64,000 nt of DNA from Oxytricha trifallax (Eukaryota > Ciliophora > Spirotrichea > Sporadotrichida > Oxytrichidae), in the NCBI GenBank assembly GCA_000711775.1, contig ARYC01000392.1:1-64000 (forward strand), written 5' to 3'. Shown here in pieces: positions 45,764-60,224 of the stretch (within the stretch, counting starts at the first letter, position 1; the number at the start of each line of letters is the position of its first letter). The notes beneath the pieces were generated by a model. It saw only the letters and a list, made by a program, of their open reading frames with translations, was not told where the DNA came from and made no database searches. Made by a program: the position numbers and the translations under genes.

Positions 45764-48700
45764 AACAATAATTCCACAAGGGATCATCGATTTTACTATG
45801 TCAAAAATCATATTACTTGTCCAATAAGCAGGTAAACTCATTCCACTAATTAACTGTAAATGTTTAATTTTCTTTTCTTTTTCACTCAGAATAAAACTAA
45901 TAATGACTGCTGGTATCATATATTTAATTATTTTGGATTATATAATCAAGGAAAATGCTATAGCTACGACTACTACAATAAAAATGCCACTAACTTAAGC
46001 CGATCTTGTTTTCTGAAAAGCAGTACAATTAAATTAATTATAATTCTATAAATTTGTTTATTAATAATAACAGGGAAGGATTTGGTGGTAACATCAAAAT
46101 GATAGTTTGGTTTTCCACTTGCTGCTCTAATGATTGCTTAATACAAGAAATGGGGATAAAAAGCAGCTGCATCTTAGGATGTCAAATTCACAAGAGTTAA
46201 TGTTTTGAATCTCATTCTAGATCTGTCAGCTTCATATATGAAGTAAGAACCGTATCTATAGGGCTCTTAGGACCCTTTTAAACTTGCTTGAAAAACATCG
46301 CTGTCGTATTGTCTAATTAAAGGCTTCTCTTCTTCAGTAGTAGATAAATTTATACCTGAGTAGTCTATGTATTAAATGTCAAATGCAGATTCGTAATTTG
46401 GCAGATAAGTCATTATTTGCTTTGGGGAAAAATCATTACCAGTTGTCCTGATTAAATTTGAGTTTACTATCATTCTTTACTTATGGGGTACTAAATTAGT
46501 AGTTAATGGCCTTCCAGGTGAATTAATAAAGAATTAGACCTTTGAAAAAGCGAAACCAAGAATGACAAGTATAACAGGGACCAGAATTTCTACAATAAGA
46601 CCTTTGTAATTTCTCTTATAAATTTAGGTTCTCTTTTTTAGAAGTGCTCCCAAATGCCCACAAAAAATGTTGCAAGTACCTTTTTCGGCATCATCAGCAA
46701 TTGAATAATCATCTTGAATCTTTTCATTTTCTAATTCAGCTTTATTTTATATAGATTTATCCCTTGAATTGTCAAGCTAATCACCTTGCCCTACTTTCAG
46801 AAATACTTCTTCAAGAGTAGTAACTGACACGCCATAACTTTTAATTCCAAGCTTATCAAGGTCTCTATCAAAGTTATCGAAAAAGTCCTTGAATTTATGT
46901 GAAACAGTATAAGGGATTTAAAAACTCATTTCTGATTAAATTTATGAGAGGATCTTGATATCACCTAACTTCTCAATTAAGTAATCTTAAATTTCATCAT
47001 TTGTATCTTTGTTTTTTTTATTTATTGTCAAATTGTAACCAACTCCATATCTATTTTTAAGAAACAGAGAGCTTCCTATGCATGTAAGTTTGCCTCCTGT
47101 CATTATTCCTATTCTGTCTCCAAGTATATCAGCTTCGTCCATATAATGAGTTGTAAGAATTATAATCCTATTTTGTTTGTAATCCTTGAGCATATTCCAT
47201 AACTTTCTTCTTGCAGTAAGATCCATTCCAGCAGTTGGCTCATCAAGTAACACCAGTTTGGACCCTCCAATCAAGGCAATAGCTACAGATAGTTTTCTCT
47301 TGTTACCACCAGAAAGGTTTCTAGCCTCTTTATCCTTATGTTCTAAGACTCCAACATCATCAAGCATCTTTGAGATCTGCTGCTTCTTCTCTTTTTTAGA
47401 TACACCCTTAAAATCACAGAAAATATCTAGATGTTCTTCTGGTGTTAGTAAATCGAATAGAATGTCATGTTGAGGGCAAACACCAAGAAATTATCTAACC
47501 TGCTCAATATCTTCTTACATATCTAAACCAAAAACTTCACAAGAACCAGCAGTTTAACTTATGAGACCAGTCAATAAGGATATTTACAATTTAATAATTC
47601 TAGTTATAATAACATACTCCACATGAAGTTGAATTTTATATAAATAGAGTAATTAATGAATTGTTGTAGTCTTACCAGCACCATTATGTCCAAGAAGAGC
47701 AAATATCTAACTATTGTACATTTTGACATTTAAACCCTTAACAGCTGTGAATCCATTTGCATAAGTTTTCTATAGATTAGTTATCCTAAGTATCTTATTT
47801 TAGCTTTCCATTGCATAGGCGAATTACTAATCGACTGGCTCGTAATTCTATGGATTTATCCCTTTAATTTCTGAATCTAAATTAATCAAGCTCTGTCTAG
47901 GGCTTCTCTAAGATTCCATGTTTTCCCGTTCATTTTAGCGCATGTTGCTATTTATTGCTTATTGATTTGTGTGATAGTTACTGCTGTCTAAAGGACTAGG
48001 CTCTTCTTCTTCATGAGGTATACGAAGGGACCTATGTTGAGATTTATCTATTTCTTTTGATTGGAAATCTTCTTCTCTTCGCACAAAGATAAAAGATTAA
48101 AAAGCATTTTAATATAGTGATTTGAATCTATGGTGAAGTTTACCACTCGAGTCATTTAATATCTAATTGATCCTTTTAACCTTTTTGCTTGGCCACCAAA
48201 AACTCTTCTTAAATGGATAATACCAAACCTTTCTTAATCCATCGGGAGTGGTCGGTAACACATTTGTAAAATAAATACCAAAGATGAAACTTAGCAGCAG
48301 ACCAATTATGAACATGTAGTATGCAGTCAGCACTCTGTAATTGTTATAGAGCTCACCCACATTATCTATAGTAAGACCAATCTTTGCTCTTTCGAATTTG
48401 GCAACGTTGCCTAGGGCTCTAGCCATTCCGATAGTTGGTAAGATTGAGGCCATAATCTTAAAATATTTATAAAGTTAATGAGCAAATCTTTTTATGCTCA
48501 TCCACATAATTACTGTTCACTGCGTAATCAGCGAAACTTGTGAAGAAATAAATTAAGATACTCATCACAGAGGCAGTTCTATAAAAAGAAATAAAAAATA
48601 ATTATATGTCCTAGGGTTAGTGAACAAAGATTGAATGAAAACTATATATCCAAAGAGTGAGATACCAAAACCCCAGAACAGCAAAAATATAAGCCCCCAC

Positions 48701-50846
48701 GAACTATGCGGAAACACTTTCGAACATATAATCGCAGTCGAACATATTGATATTATAGTGACTATTGATGAATAAAATATGAACCAGGATAACCAATAGG
48801 TAGAAATATTATGTTTAATATTTCTGCATCATTAAAATATAAAAACTTAAAAATTTAATAAAATTATCTGTGAAATTATTTTATTATAATTTTAATAATT
48901 TTAATTATAGGTTAAAATAATAATAATTTGACATTTAGTTTAATTATTTTTGTTTAAGTTATTAATATAGATTTTTTAAATTGATTGTTTCGTTCATAAA
49001 ATATTATTAAATTTGATTAAAAATATTATATAAAGACACAGTTGTTTTTAAGTTAGATTTATATCTTTCTAAATTGAAAAGAGTTTAATAATAAACAAAT
49101 TAAAAGTAATTGAGTTTTCCAATATAAATTGAATAACAAAAGCAGATGATTCAATAAAAAGATGCAGATAAAATTTCTATCAATTAATTCAACATTTAAA
49201 TATATCCCTTTTCTTTTCCAATAGTTGACATCAGAAAGGCCCATCATTCTCATGACTTCTCTTACTTTAGTTTATTTTTCTGTAACAATTCTCATAATCA
49301 TCCTGTGAATTGGCATTATGTAAAATGCATAATCTTTTATTATTAAATTTCCAAATAATATTAGAATAACTTTAGATGAGAGTGACAGCGATGGGCATGA
49401 GATAGCTTACTACATAATCAAATTAATCAATTTCAGCTTTGTCTACTTTCATCTACATGATCAAATTTACTAAACATATTCTGTTAAATTTCATTGAATT
49501 TTAATTTTATTACAATGGTTTATTGTGGCATCTGCCAATCCAGTAACATCTCTGAGAACAGCATTTGCCAACCAATTATGAAAATATGAATAGAAGTTCT
49601 TATTGTAAAATTTAATTGGAAATATTCCAGAATCCATAACATAATTTTATTTGCATAAGTTTAGTTGACAAACTCTTAGATTTTGGCATCAGTGTTATAT
49701 CTGTCTGTAGCTGGATCGCTCTACGATGGCAGTAACTGTCTATCATCTAAATTTTAATCTGTGAGATGGATTTTAAATTCATGGCCTTGGGCATCTGATC
49801 GGGGATAATGTGAAACTCCAGCACAAAGACCAGGTCTTTGACTTTCTTTTTCATATTGTGGATGAGCTACATACTCCATCATTCAAGTAAGTTTATAAAA
49901 ACCTGTTAAATAATTGGAAATTATATTCATTGATTTACTCTTCAATATAATATTTATTTATGCTATCAGGAAACTAATTTATAACGATTTATTTTTAAGT
50001 TTTAAAATTAATTCTGTTTTTATAAATGAACCCAAATATTGTTACCTTGAAATTTGAAATTTTGAACACTTTAACATTAAATGAAAAACGTAAACCCTTG
50101 AATGCAGCTCTCTTTAAACTCATTAACTAATTTACTCTTCAGAGTTGAAGTAAAGTGCTTTAAAGTCAATAAAATAACCATATTCAGTTTGATATTAGTA
50201 ACTCCACAGACCCAGCTGAGTCTCTATAAATAAGGTAAATTTATTTTTGGGATAAAGACCGATGTACTAACGCAAAGGATCTCTTTTGGAACAAGGGCCT
50301 GGATCTATCTAGTTTCTTTTAAAAATGAAACAAATGCTGTAATTTAAGTGAACTTAAAGTAAAAATTAAATTTATTAATTTCTTGCTCTCCCTTCATAAC
50401 TTAGAAATGAATAATTTATTTATTCGTATGCAATTAATTGCTCAGCAGAGTAACCTTTTTTATAGTACATAGGATACAACATGTAGTTAACTTTTGGAAA
50501 TTTAAGCTCTTCTTCGATTAGTGGTCCCACTACATCCCACTACTCTGGGGTCAGGTCTAGTTTATCAACAACTGCTTGTCTATAGAATTCCTCTTCTGTG
50601 ATTAAAATTTAATTAGAAAAGATTAATTGTAGTGATGTACTTAATGCCAATCTATTGACGAGCGATTAAGATGATCAACATTAACAATATAGGGCAAATT
50701 ATCTCTGCAGCAGATATCAGGTAAACATAGAAGGAATAATTTTAGTATAATTTAATATTAAGATGATCTTAAATTTATTGTCTCTTCCAATAAATCCAAT
50801 TTTTCTTAAGAAGTGCTCTTAAATGTTTCGAATTGAAAATTGCCAT
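45764..50846 (-). CDS. ABCA gene 3, N-terminal half
   Basis: ATG 50844-50846 (MAIFNSKHLRALLKKNWIYW). The first extracellular domain is broken by AT-rich IESs (about 49300-50750), with TMD1 at about 48150-49260 (MRMMGLSDVNYW). NBD1 (about 46980-47790) shows NGAGKTTTI, split from the following strand by an IES near 47580-47660, then [28 protein letters not shown] and [17 protein letters not shown]2 and TM helices run to ISNMIFDIVKSMIPCGIIV, ending in AACAATAATTCCAC (45764-45777), the inverted pointer to 43631. The Ser/Thr/Gln-rich linker before NBD1 (47880-48100) is unlike the other genes. Confidence 0.9.
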
Positions 50847-51072
50847 TAAATTTTAATACTAGGATTTGAATTATTTCAACTATTGTTTTAATCTAAATAT
50901 TAATTTCTAATTAATACATAATTTACGAAACACTAAATTTTATACTATTAAAAGAACATTAAGGGTCTATGAATTAAACATTTCCTGTAAAAGTCTGTTC
51001 TCATATATCATTTTATTTCTTATATTTACTATCTTATTATTTATACCATGTTTATATAGAAAATGAAAAATA

Positions 51073-53217
51073 TGTTGCTACAATTGGTTTACTATATGCT
51101 TTTGAACTTGATGTAAGATTATACTTTTTAACTTTAAGCCTCCATTTTTTAGTATGATTATGTGTGGATCTTGTTTCTTCTCTATAAAAATATTCAAAAT
51201 TAAAATATTAATATTATCTATCCTTTAGCAGTGATACCATTTACATATGTGACATCTTTCTTATTCTTGAGAGAAAGTGTCGCTTAAACTTTTACAATTT
51301 TTCTACATTTCGCATTTTCAGGGGCTTTAAATATTACAGTTTCAATTTTGAGAATAGTTGAGTCAACCTATGACATAGGAGACCTTTTAATTCATGTGCT
51401 TAAGATCATTCCATCTCAATGTTTGACTGGGTCCGTTTTATAGTTAATATATTATTTAATGAACATTAATAAGAATGTTTTATTTGCAGCATTTAAAGAT
51501 AGATTAAACTAAGTGAGGCCAGATTTAAATGTTGAGGATTTTGCATTATAAAATCAATCTGGATACATAATTGGAATGTGCGTCCATGCAGTTTTTTGGA
51601 CATTAATGTTAATTTTGATAGAATCGGGAGCCTTTAAATGTATTACTAAACTTTTTGAAAGAATAAAATTAAGCAATGTCGCTCTAGAACTTGAGCAATC
51701 TTACCTAACTATGGAAGATGATGTTGCTCAGGAAGAACGAAGAGTTTCAAAGACTTAAGATGAAGATATGAAAGTTAAAGTTCACAATTTTAGGAAAGTC
51801 TACACTAGTCTAGGTAGAAAGCCATTTTTAGCAGTTTAAAACATATCCTTTGGACTTGATTATGGGGAGTGTTTTGCTTTATTGGGAGTTAATGGAGCTG
51901 GAAAGACAACTACTTTTAAAAGTTTAACTGGAGAGATTGTCCCAACTTCTAAATCATATTTTTTAATTTTTATATAATTCAGGCAAAGTTCTTGTGAATG
52001 GCATGAGTATTTTTGAATAGTTCAATAAAGTTAGGAGACTTATAGGCTATTGCCCTCAGCATGATGCTATTTTCCCTTTGATGTCTGTAAAGGAACATCT
52101 AGAATTCTTTGCAAGAATAAAAGGTATTAAAAAGGAGTATAGAAAGTAGTTGATTGAAATTTAACTAAAGGAAATGAATTTAGAGGAACATAAAGATAAG
52201 CCAGCTGGTACTTTATCAGGTGGTAACAAAAGAAAGCTATCAGTTGCTATGTGCGTAATTGGAAATCCCCCTATCATTTTACTTGATGAGCCTTCAGCTG
52301 GTATGGATCCAGAAGCCAGAAGATTTATGTGGTCAGTAGTCGCGAATATTTCTTAACAAAGAAAGAAGTCAGCTGTTATCCTTACAACTCATTCTATGGA
52401 AGAAGCCGAGGCTTTATCAACAAAAATGGGAATTATGGTGAAAGGGGGCATGTTCAAATGTTTTGGTTCGAGTTAACACATTAAGAACAAATATGGAACA
52501 GGTTATGAAATAGAAGTTAAAATATTAAAGAAAGATCCCGAGCAGCTTAAAAATGTGCTCAAATAGCATGATATTAATGAGAGCAAATTTATAGAAGTAT
52601 CTGAGTTGCAATCTATAATTGAAAGTAAAAATATTCATCATTTGTTGAAAAATCAGTTAAACAAAAAAGGTCTGGGAAAAGATCTTTTTAAGGAAGCTTA
52701 GGAAAATAATGGAAAGATTGATGAATTAAGCTTAGCACAATTTTAAAAGCATGTTTAATATATTTAATGGCTATACGTTGAAGAATAAGGAATAAAGATT
52801 ATAAGTAAGCTCTCAAAATCTTTCTAAGTAGTCCAAATATTGGAGCATTATAACGATTACTATAAGTTAAGAGTTCCCAAAGGAAGCCAGTCTATCGGAT
52901 TCATTTTTAGTCTATTAGAGACTCAAAAAGTAAACTTTAATATCAATGAATATTCAGTTTAGTAAACCAGCTTAGAACAGATATTCTAAACATTCGCTAA
53001 TTAAGGGTCAAATTAGTCTCAATCTTTCTTAAAATTTGAGAATGTGGACGGAAAGCTTTCTATTGAATAAGAAACCTCGGACCTGTAAAACATTATTATA
53101 AAAAAAGAATTTGTTTAGGATAAATCTTTTGCTAAATACTCTATAAATTTACCGTTTAGTAAAAATTTATTTCAAGTTATTGTAAATTATAAGTTAACTA
53201 TCTTATACAATCAATGA
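51073..53217 (+). CDS. ABCA gene 4, C-terminal half
   Basis: Begins at TGTTGCTA (51073-51080), the inverted partner of 53491-53498: [16 protein letters not shown], intron 51113-51152, [13 protein letters not shown]2 has an uninterrupted P-loop ([16 protein letters not shown]), an IES after VPTS (about 51945-51980), [44 protein letters not shown] and [11 protein letters not shown]. The regulatory tail is diverged, with a lysine-rich extension, and ends at TGA 53215-53217. Confidence 0.9.
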
Positions 53218-53490
53218 TCTTCAAAAATAAATAGTACAATAATATTTTATTAATTCTTGCTTAATTATTATTCTTTTATTTAAATCAAATTTTCAGATAT
53301 AAAAGACTCTTTTTATTTATGAAAGAGTGCTATTTATATTAATAGCTAATAATAAATTAAGATGATTAAAATTTGTATTATTTTTCATTCTAATAATAAT
53401 AATATATCCAAGAATGAATGATATAAGTTGATTTATTACATTATAATTTTAATTTTCTAATACAAATTTGAATATTATTCATGCTAATTA

Positions 53491-56400
53491 TAGCAACACA
53501 AGGTATGTAAGCTTTAGCTATATCAAATATTATATTACTAATCCAGTAGGCAGGTAAATTCATTTAAAATGCATAAAAATATAGATTAATTTTTATATTG
53601 TCTAATGTGATTTGATTTATGATATAATTCTTTTTTTAAAATTAAATATTATAATTGAATTAAAATTATTTGTAACTATTTTATCATAGAAAGTAATATG
53701 TATAAAAGCAGCTTATAGAGTTAAAAACAGTTTAATTTAAGGAAAGTTTTTATATTTAATGTAGAGAAAGTTATAAATAAACCTTCGAATATAAATTAAT
53801 GAGTTTGAGACTAAGTAAGCAAAAATCAATTGTAAATATAATCATTCAAAATTTATGTTAAATCACTTTTTAATTTTATTTGATTACTTATAACAAAACA
53901 ATATTTTTAATTATTTTCACCCTACAACCATTGATTAAATGTTCCAAAAATTGTGAATTCTATCGATAAATATAAAAATTAGACTAAAAAAATGAAGGTT
54001 TTTAATTCCGCTTATTATTTGCATATGCTTCAAATTTCTTTCTTTTTCAGCAACAATGAAACTAATGACTGAAGTTGGAATTAAAGCAAATCCAATGGCA
54101 ATTACAAAGCCAATCAATACTCCGTTTCTAGTTGCTGCTCTTCTTTTCGTCCCCTCAGTTTAAAATATATAACAGTTTTTTATAAGTTATAGGGAACGGT
54201 GAATTTGTAAAGCTAAGTTTAAAGTTTGAATTATTAGTTGCTACTTTCAAAACAGATTCATACATAAAAGCTGAGTAGTAAGCGATTGAATCTTGGGAGG
54301 TTGTGTTTACAAAAGTAGAAACCTTATAATCATGTCTTTTGTTGTCGGCTTAATACAAGAAATAGCCTCCATATGTGTATGGCTCAATTGGATCAGACAA
54401 TCTGTTTTAAAAAATTTGATCGTCGTGCTAAAACCCTTTTCATTATGTGTAATGTAAAACAATTAAGTGTCAATTTATTATCATATTTTTAAGGAAGATA
54501 ATTTCAAATGAAAATTGTTAATATTATCAGTAAAATAATTGGCAACTTAAGTTAAGAGTTTAATTTTAGTTTTGATATCTCAATTTTAGATTTATTTATA
54601 GATTATTGAGTTTATAATAAAGTTCTTGTTTGATTCGAAATTTAAGAAGTGTTATTCCAATATTTAATATTAAAAGCCTAAGTTTTCTAAGGCATTTAAT
54701 CCATGAAATTTAAAGTTGTTAATTGGCTGCCTGATGGTTTAACAATTAAGTTTAATTTATTTAAAATAATGATGAGAATATTTACATTGTAATTAAATTT
54801 AAGTTCTAGTTGATGATGAGTTTCTATTTCCAAGGATATGCTTCTGGAGTCAAAGTTCTCATAGGGGATTATTCAAAGAACTGCACTTTTTAAAAGCCTA
54901 GCCCTATTAATACCAGTATAATAGGAATCAAAATTTCAACAGCCAGAGCTTTGTAATTTCTTTTGTAAATATTAAATCTTTTTCTTATAAGTGCGTCAAC
55001 ATGAATCCAAAATACGTTAAAGGTACCTTCTTCTTAATCCTCATTTATAGAATAGTTTTTAAGTTTATCTTCTAACTGATCTTCCTACTCTTTTTAAATA
55101 TCTTTCAAACTGCCTTTTATAGTTTCTTCTTCTTTAACATCATCGAGATGCCCGACTTTTAAGAAAACTTCCTCTAAAGTTGTTACTGAGATGCCGTAAC
55201 TTAAAATGTCTAGGTTGAGATAATCCTTGTCAAATTATGGGAAAAAGTCCTTAAATTTATATGACTAATCTTCTGGAATCTGATAAGTTATTTCGCTAGA
55301 AATTTCAGAAAGTTTTTTAACAACTCCAATCTTTTCTTTCAAGTAGGACTCAATCTTATTATTGTGTTCTTTATTACTTTTAACCATAGTAAGGTTGTAG
55401 CCTACTCCAAAGCGCTTCTTCAAGAAGAGAGAACTTCCTAAGCAACTTAGTTAACCTCCAGTCATTATCCCTATTCTGTCTCCTAGAATATCAGCCTCAT
55501 CCATATAGTGAGTTGTTAAAATAATGATTCTATTTTGCTTGTAGTTCTTTAGCATATTCCAAAGTTTTCTTCTAGCATTGAGATCCATACCTGAAGTTGG
55601 TTCATCAAGCAAGACTAGTTTTGATCCACCAATCAAAGCTATAGCTACTGAGAGTTTTCTTCTGTTGCCTCCTGATAGATTCTTTGCAATGGTTTCCCTA
55701 TTTGTTGTCAAATCAACATCCACGAGCATTTTTTCGATTTCACTTCTTTTTATTTTTGAATCAACTCCCTTAAAGTCACAAAAAATATCGAGGTGCTCCT
55801 CAGGTGAAAGTAGATCAAATAATACATCATGTTATGGACAAACTCCCATAAAGTTTCTAACATCGTCAAGATCATTGAAAATGTCATAACCAAAAACTTC
55901 AGCTTTTCCCGCTGAAGCCTCAATTAAACCAATTAGCATTGAAATAGTTGTAGTTTTTCCAGCTCCATTATGACCTAAAAGAGCAAATATCTATCCATTG
56001 TACATTTTAACATTGATCCCTTTAACTGCTTTAAATCCATTAGAAAAAGTCTTTTAAAGCTCAGATATCTTTAATATTTTACCATCTCCCTCTTAACTTA
56101 TCATCTCTCTGGAAGGTGGTTCAAAATTTTCAGATTTAATGTATTTTGTTTCGAAGAATTCCTAATTTTCAGAGTCATCATTTTCATGCATTATTCTAGA
56201 TTTTGATGTTCTTTTTTTAGCACCACACCAAAATGATCTTGTGGCTAAAAAATACCAAGGCTTTCTTAGACCGTAAGCACTGGGTAGAACATAATCTAAG
56301 TAGATACCTAGGAAAAGAAATAGCCAAAATGAAATAAACATGACAATGAAACTGTCTTAGATGCAGTAATTTTCGTACATCTCATCTATATTGTCAAAAT

Positions 56401-58333
56401 TTACCCCAAAACCCTTAGCTTCAATAAAAATACTAACATCATTTAAATAAAATAGCTTCAAACTAAGCGAAATTATTTGCACTTCTTTAGGCAGCGAGAG
56501 TAGTTATTGCAGATAAAATATTTTTAGTAGTTGTGCTGACAGTTGATACTCTAATTATAAAATCTATGAAACTTAAGCCGAAATATGCAAGAGTTCCAGT
56601 AATAGCAGCCTACCTGGCACTCGAGAAGAATGCTTGCATAAAGACGCAAAAACTGAAAAGAGACATACCATAAGTGAAGAAAAACAGAAAAATTATTGCT
56701 TTATCAGTCAGAACAAATACATTGAAAGCTAGTACAAGGGTGCACATCGCGCTGATTATAGTAATAACGATGATATAGTATGTGAACCATGATTAATTTT
56801 GAAACTTTATAAAAATTTATAATTAAGATAGCCAATATGATATGTCATGCAAACCCATCATTTTCATAGACTCTCGAGCTCTTGTTTCTTTTTCAGAAGC
56901 TAAGTTTTATATTAATCTGTACACAGGAACAATGAAAATCAAAAGCATGAATAATTAAAGCATATTTTGCATTATTGCACCAAAATCATCAATAACCTTT
57001 TATTTTTTAATACTATAATATTCAAAAAATGAATATTAATTATTTTGAAAGGTACTAAAGTCATTGCAATTGAGGCGTTTGATACATTTACCTATTAATA
57101 AAATTCATTTGATATAAAGTTTTGGAGGTATGAGTATCCCTATCTTGTATATAGTGAGAATGACAAGTTTGTTTCTTAAAACAATTATAAAATATTTTTT
57201 AATAATTATTATCATTCAAAAAATCATCAATAACTTTAACATCTGTCTTGAAAGGTACTAAATACATATTGATCTACATTTGTTTTTTCTCTTAGTATCT
57301 CATTTGATATAAATATTCTAATTTATGTTTGTTTCTTCATAATCTGAAAATTTTGAATATGGTGGCAATAATTAAAGGGGAATCATTTTATAATACTATA
57401 AAATAGAATTTATTTATATTCATTTTGTTTCCGGCTTCAAATCTTTGGTCATTGAAGAGCAAACTGATATCATAATTATCTTTAGATAACTCTTCTATAG
57501 AGAAGCCAAAGCATATCCCTACCTTCTAATTATTCATCATATATTCCTCATCATTGATATAATCTAGGATGTTGAAAATAAATATTATAATTTTAGAATG
57601 TTTTGTTTAGATGGGAATTCCTAAAATTAGAAAACCCTAGTTGATCTTCTTAGTGAATTTATCTGTGACCTTATGTTAGAATCAGTAGAATTTTGGTATT
57701 CTAAAATAAGTCTTTGCTATCCATTCTCTATATAATCATTAAATGAGTCACAATTTATAGAAATATTGAAATCTTACATATTGCTTGTAAGCTCTGCTCA
57801 ACTTTTGAGGTCAAATACTACAATAAATTTATAGTTATATGATAGGTCTTCCTTATGAGTTAGAGGATCTCAAGCATCCATAAATAAAAAATGCAATTAA
57901 TAAGATAATGGGAAAAATAATATATTTTAAAGGTCAAAGACTTTTTACCAGAATAGGCAATGATTGGTCTTCCTTTATATGTAATTGCTATAAAGAATCC
58001 ATAGGGAGCAAATCAAACCAAATGATTGATATCAGCGAAGCTAACATTGCTGAAGTTTAGAAATTGTTAGTACTGTACCTGCCCATAAACAAATGACGCA
58101 TTTGTGTTATTCTAGTTTAGAGTGAGGTAGTCTACAGGACTAAAAAATTAAGTCTCAGAAATATGGGACCTTGGCTCTTCATATTCCTTTTCTATGGCGA
58201 ATCTTGCAAGAACTAATATAAACATAAGGACTACTGGACAGAACAATTCACAGAGACTGTAGCCCAATGTTCTTTTCCATATAATCCAATTTTTACGCAT
58301 TAATGCACGGTAGTGCCTGATTTTTTGACTCAT
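53491..58333 (-). CDS. ABCA gene 4, N-terminal half
   Basis: ATG 58331-58333 (MSQKIRHYRALMRKNWIIWK), ECD1 at about 57000-58200 and TMD1 at about 56240-56930. NBD1 (about 55379-56090) shows [56 protein letters not shown] (Ser in place of the usual Ala) and [15 protein letters not shown] linker, TM7 and the second extracellular domain (about 54000-54990) are followed by FVIAIGFALIPTSVISFIVA and ISNIIFDIAKAYIPCVA. It ends at TAGCAACA (53491-53498), the pointer to 51073. AT-rich IESs interrupt the 53580-53930 and 54440-54850 stretches. Confidence 0.9.
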
Positions 58334-58514
58334 ACAAAAGAGTGATTTTTAATTTTTGTCTTACAAAATTATATAAAATTTACCTAATATACTGAAATTA
58401 AATTGAGATATTGCCTTTTTCTTTTCACATCTATGAATTAACTTAACGGCTTTTAATAGATAAAAATCGTAAACTTATTTTTAACTCTAATTTTAATTTT
58501 ATAATAAATTTTCT

Positions 58515-60051
58515 TTGAAATTTATATAAATATTTCATTTGTTAAATATGAAAGAGGTAAGAAAAAATAATGATTTTATTCATTTCTTGTAGTTTGGGAA
58601 TATTTAGTACTCCTTGTTTTTATAAATAAATTAAAATAATTTCTTAATTTTAATTAATAATATACCCGTTGGCCCAATCCCTACATCTTTAAATTCTTGA
58701 AAAACTCTTTAATTCTGCAAAATCAGCAAAATTGATATTCATAATATCAAGCTTAACCATTAGCATCTTTGGGACAATAATAATTCTTTTATTGAGAGTT
58801 GTAGAATCCACAAGGATTTATGGAAATAATTATATGGAAATTTTGAGACTTATATCACCAAGCTATTGTCTTTCAAATTCAATTATGTAAACTTTAATAT
58901 TTGATTTTAAATAATAGGATTTTTTTCTTAATTTAAAATTTACCTTGGATCTAAGAATAAACTTGAAACTTCTATAAAAGATCTACCCGAAGACGAATTT
59001 GATTATTAAAATCTTGGTGGGGATATCTAAGGACTTTAATTCTAAATTATTTCTTAAGTCTTGCTACTTCTCATAGTAGAAAATTCTTTCATTTAAAAGA
59101 TAAGAAAGGCAATGCTCAACAAATTCAAAAGACAATTAATTAAAAACTGGAAAAGTTATTCATAAGAACTTTAAGTCATGGAAATTTATGTTAGACATTT
59201 GAATTAATAAAGATCATCTCATGACTCTTAAGTCAGCTTAAATGTAGCAAATTTAACATGCGGATATATATAAATATTCAATTCAATACTGTCTTGTAAT
59301 AGTATTAATCCAATCTAAGTTCAGAATTTTTCAATGAAAATCCAATAAGGCGAGTGTTTAGTTCTATAAGGTTATATTAATATTTGCTTAATATATAATT
59401 ACTATATTTTTACCAAATAAATTTATAGGTCAAAACGGATGTGGGAAGTCGACTATTTTTAAAGCATTAGTAAATTTAATTGAACCAATCGAAGGAGAAA
59501 TAAAGTTTAAAAATTAAAATAGGATTGGATATTGTCCACAGCAAAATATTTTGCATGAAAATTTGACTGTTTAAGAAAACCTTCATTACTTTTACTAATT
59601 AAAATAGGTTAATCATTAAATTGAGGAATAAAAGGGAAAAAGACGAATTAAGAGCATGCTATATAAGTTAGATTTAATTGAATAGAGAGATAAATTAGTT
59701 AAGAACTTGAGTGGAGGAAATTAAAGGAAATTATTGGTATAAAAATTCAATTCTAAATCTTATACTTCTCAAATACTTAAATACTTTTATTTTTAAATCT
59801 TCTTTTACACAATATAAATAGCTATTGCTTTTTTATGCAAACCTTAGCTCCTACTTTTAGATGAACCCACTGCAAGCATAGATCCACTTGGTAAAATATA
59901 AATCATAGAGCTATTAAAAGAAATGATAAAGAATGAATAATAAGCAAACCATTGTTGCAGTGTATTAATGACTACTCACGATTAAAAAGATGCTAGAGAA
60001 ATTGGAAGTAGGATTATTTAATTAGAAAATATGAATAAATTATAATTGTGA
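58515..60051 (+). CDS. ABCA gene 5 (divergent), C-terminal half
   Basis: The conserved intron position (58557-58592) precedes FGNIQYSLFL. Then PVGPIPT, IISSLTISIFGTIIILLLRV and ISPSYCLSNSIM mark TMD2. NBD2 is recognisable but far from the other copies: GQNGCGKSTIFKAL (Walker A), YCPQQNILHENLTVQENLH (Q-loop), LSGGNQRKLLV (signature), LLLLDEPTASIDP (Walker B) and TTHDQKDA (H-loop). It lacks the regulatory tail and stops at TGA 60049-60051. An IES with TATAAA pointers (59738, 59813) splits LLV from IAIAFL. The exact pointer joining it to the N-half was not resolved. Catalytic motifs are intact, so it may be functional, though a frame change near 58700 is unexplained. Confidence 0.75.
59744..59818 (+). 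other. 75-bp IES, pointer TATAAA, ABCA gene 5
   Basis: TATAAA at 59738-59743 and 59813-59818. Removal joins RKLLV to QIAIAFLCKPQLLLLDEP in frame. Confidence 0.75.
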
Positions 60052-60224
60052 AAATTTTGTAAATTTACTTGGCGAAATATTCCTTAATTCATACTCTATC
60101 ACGTAATATTCTATTTTTAAATCAAATGAAATAGAGTTGCAATTGTCAAGCTAAACTTAATTAATTATTGTTAAATTAAACTAAAATTTTTATTATTTTT
60201 ACAAGTCATTAAAACAATAACAGA

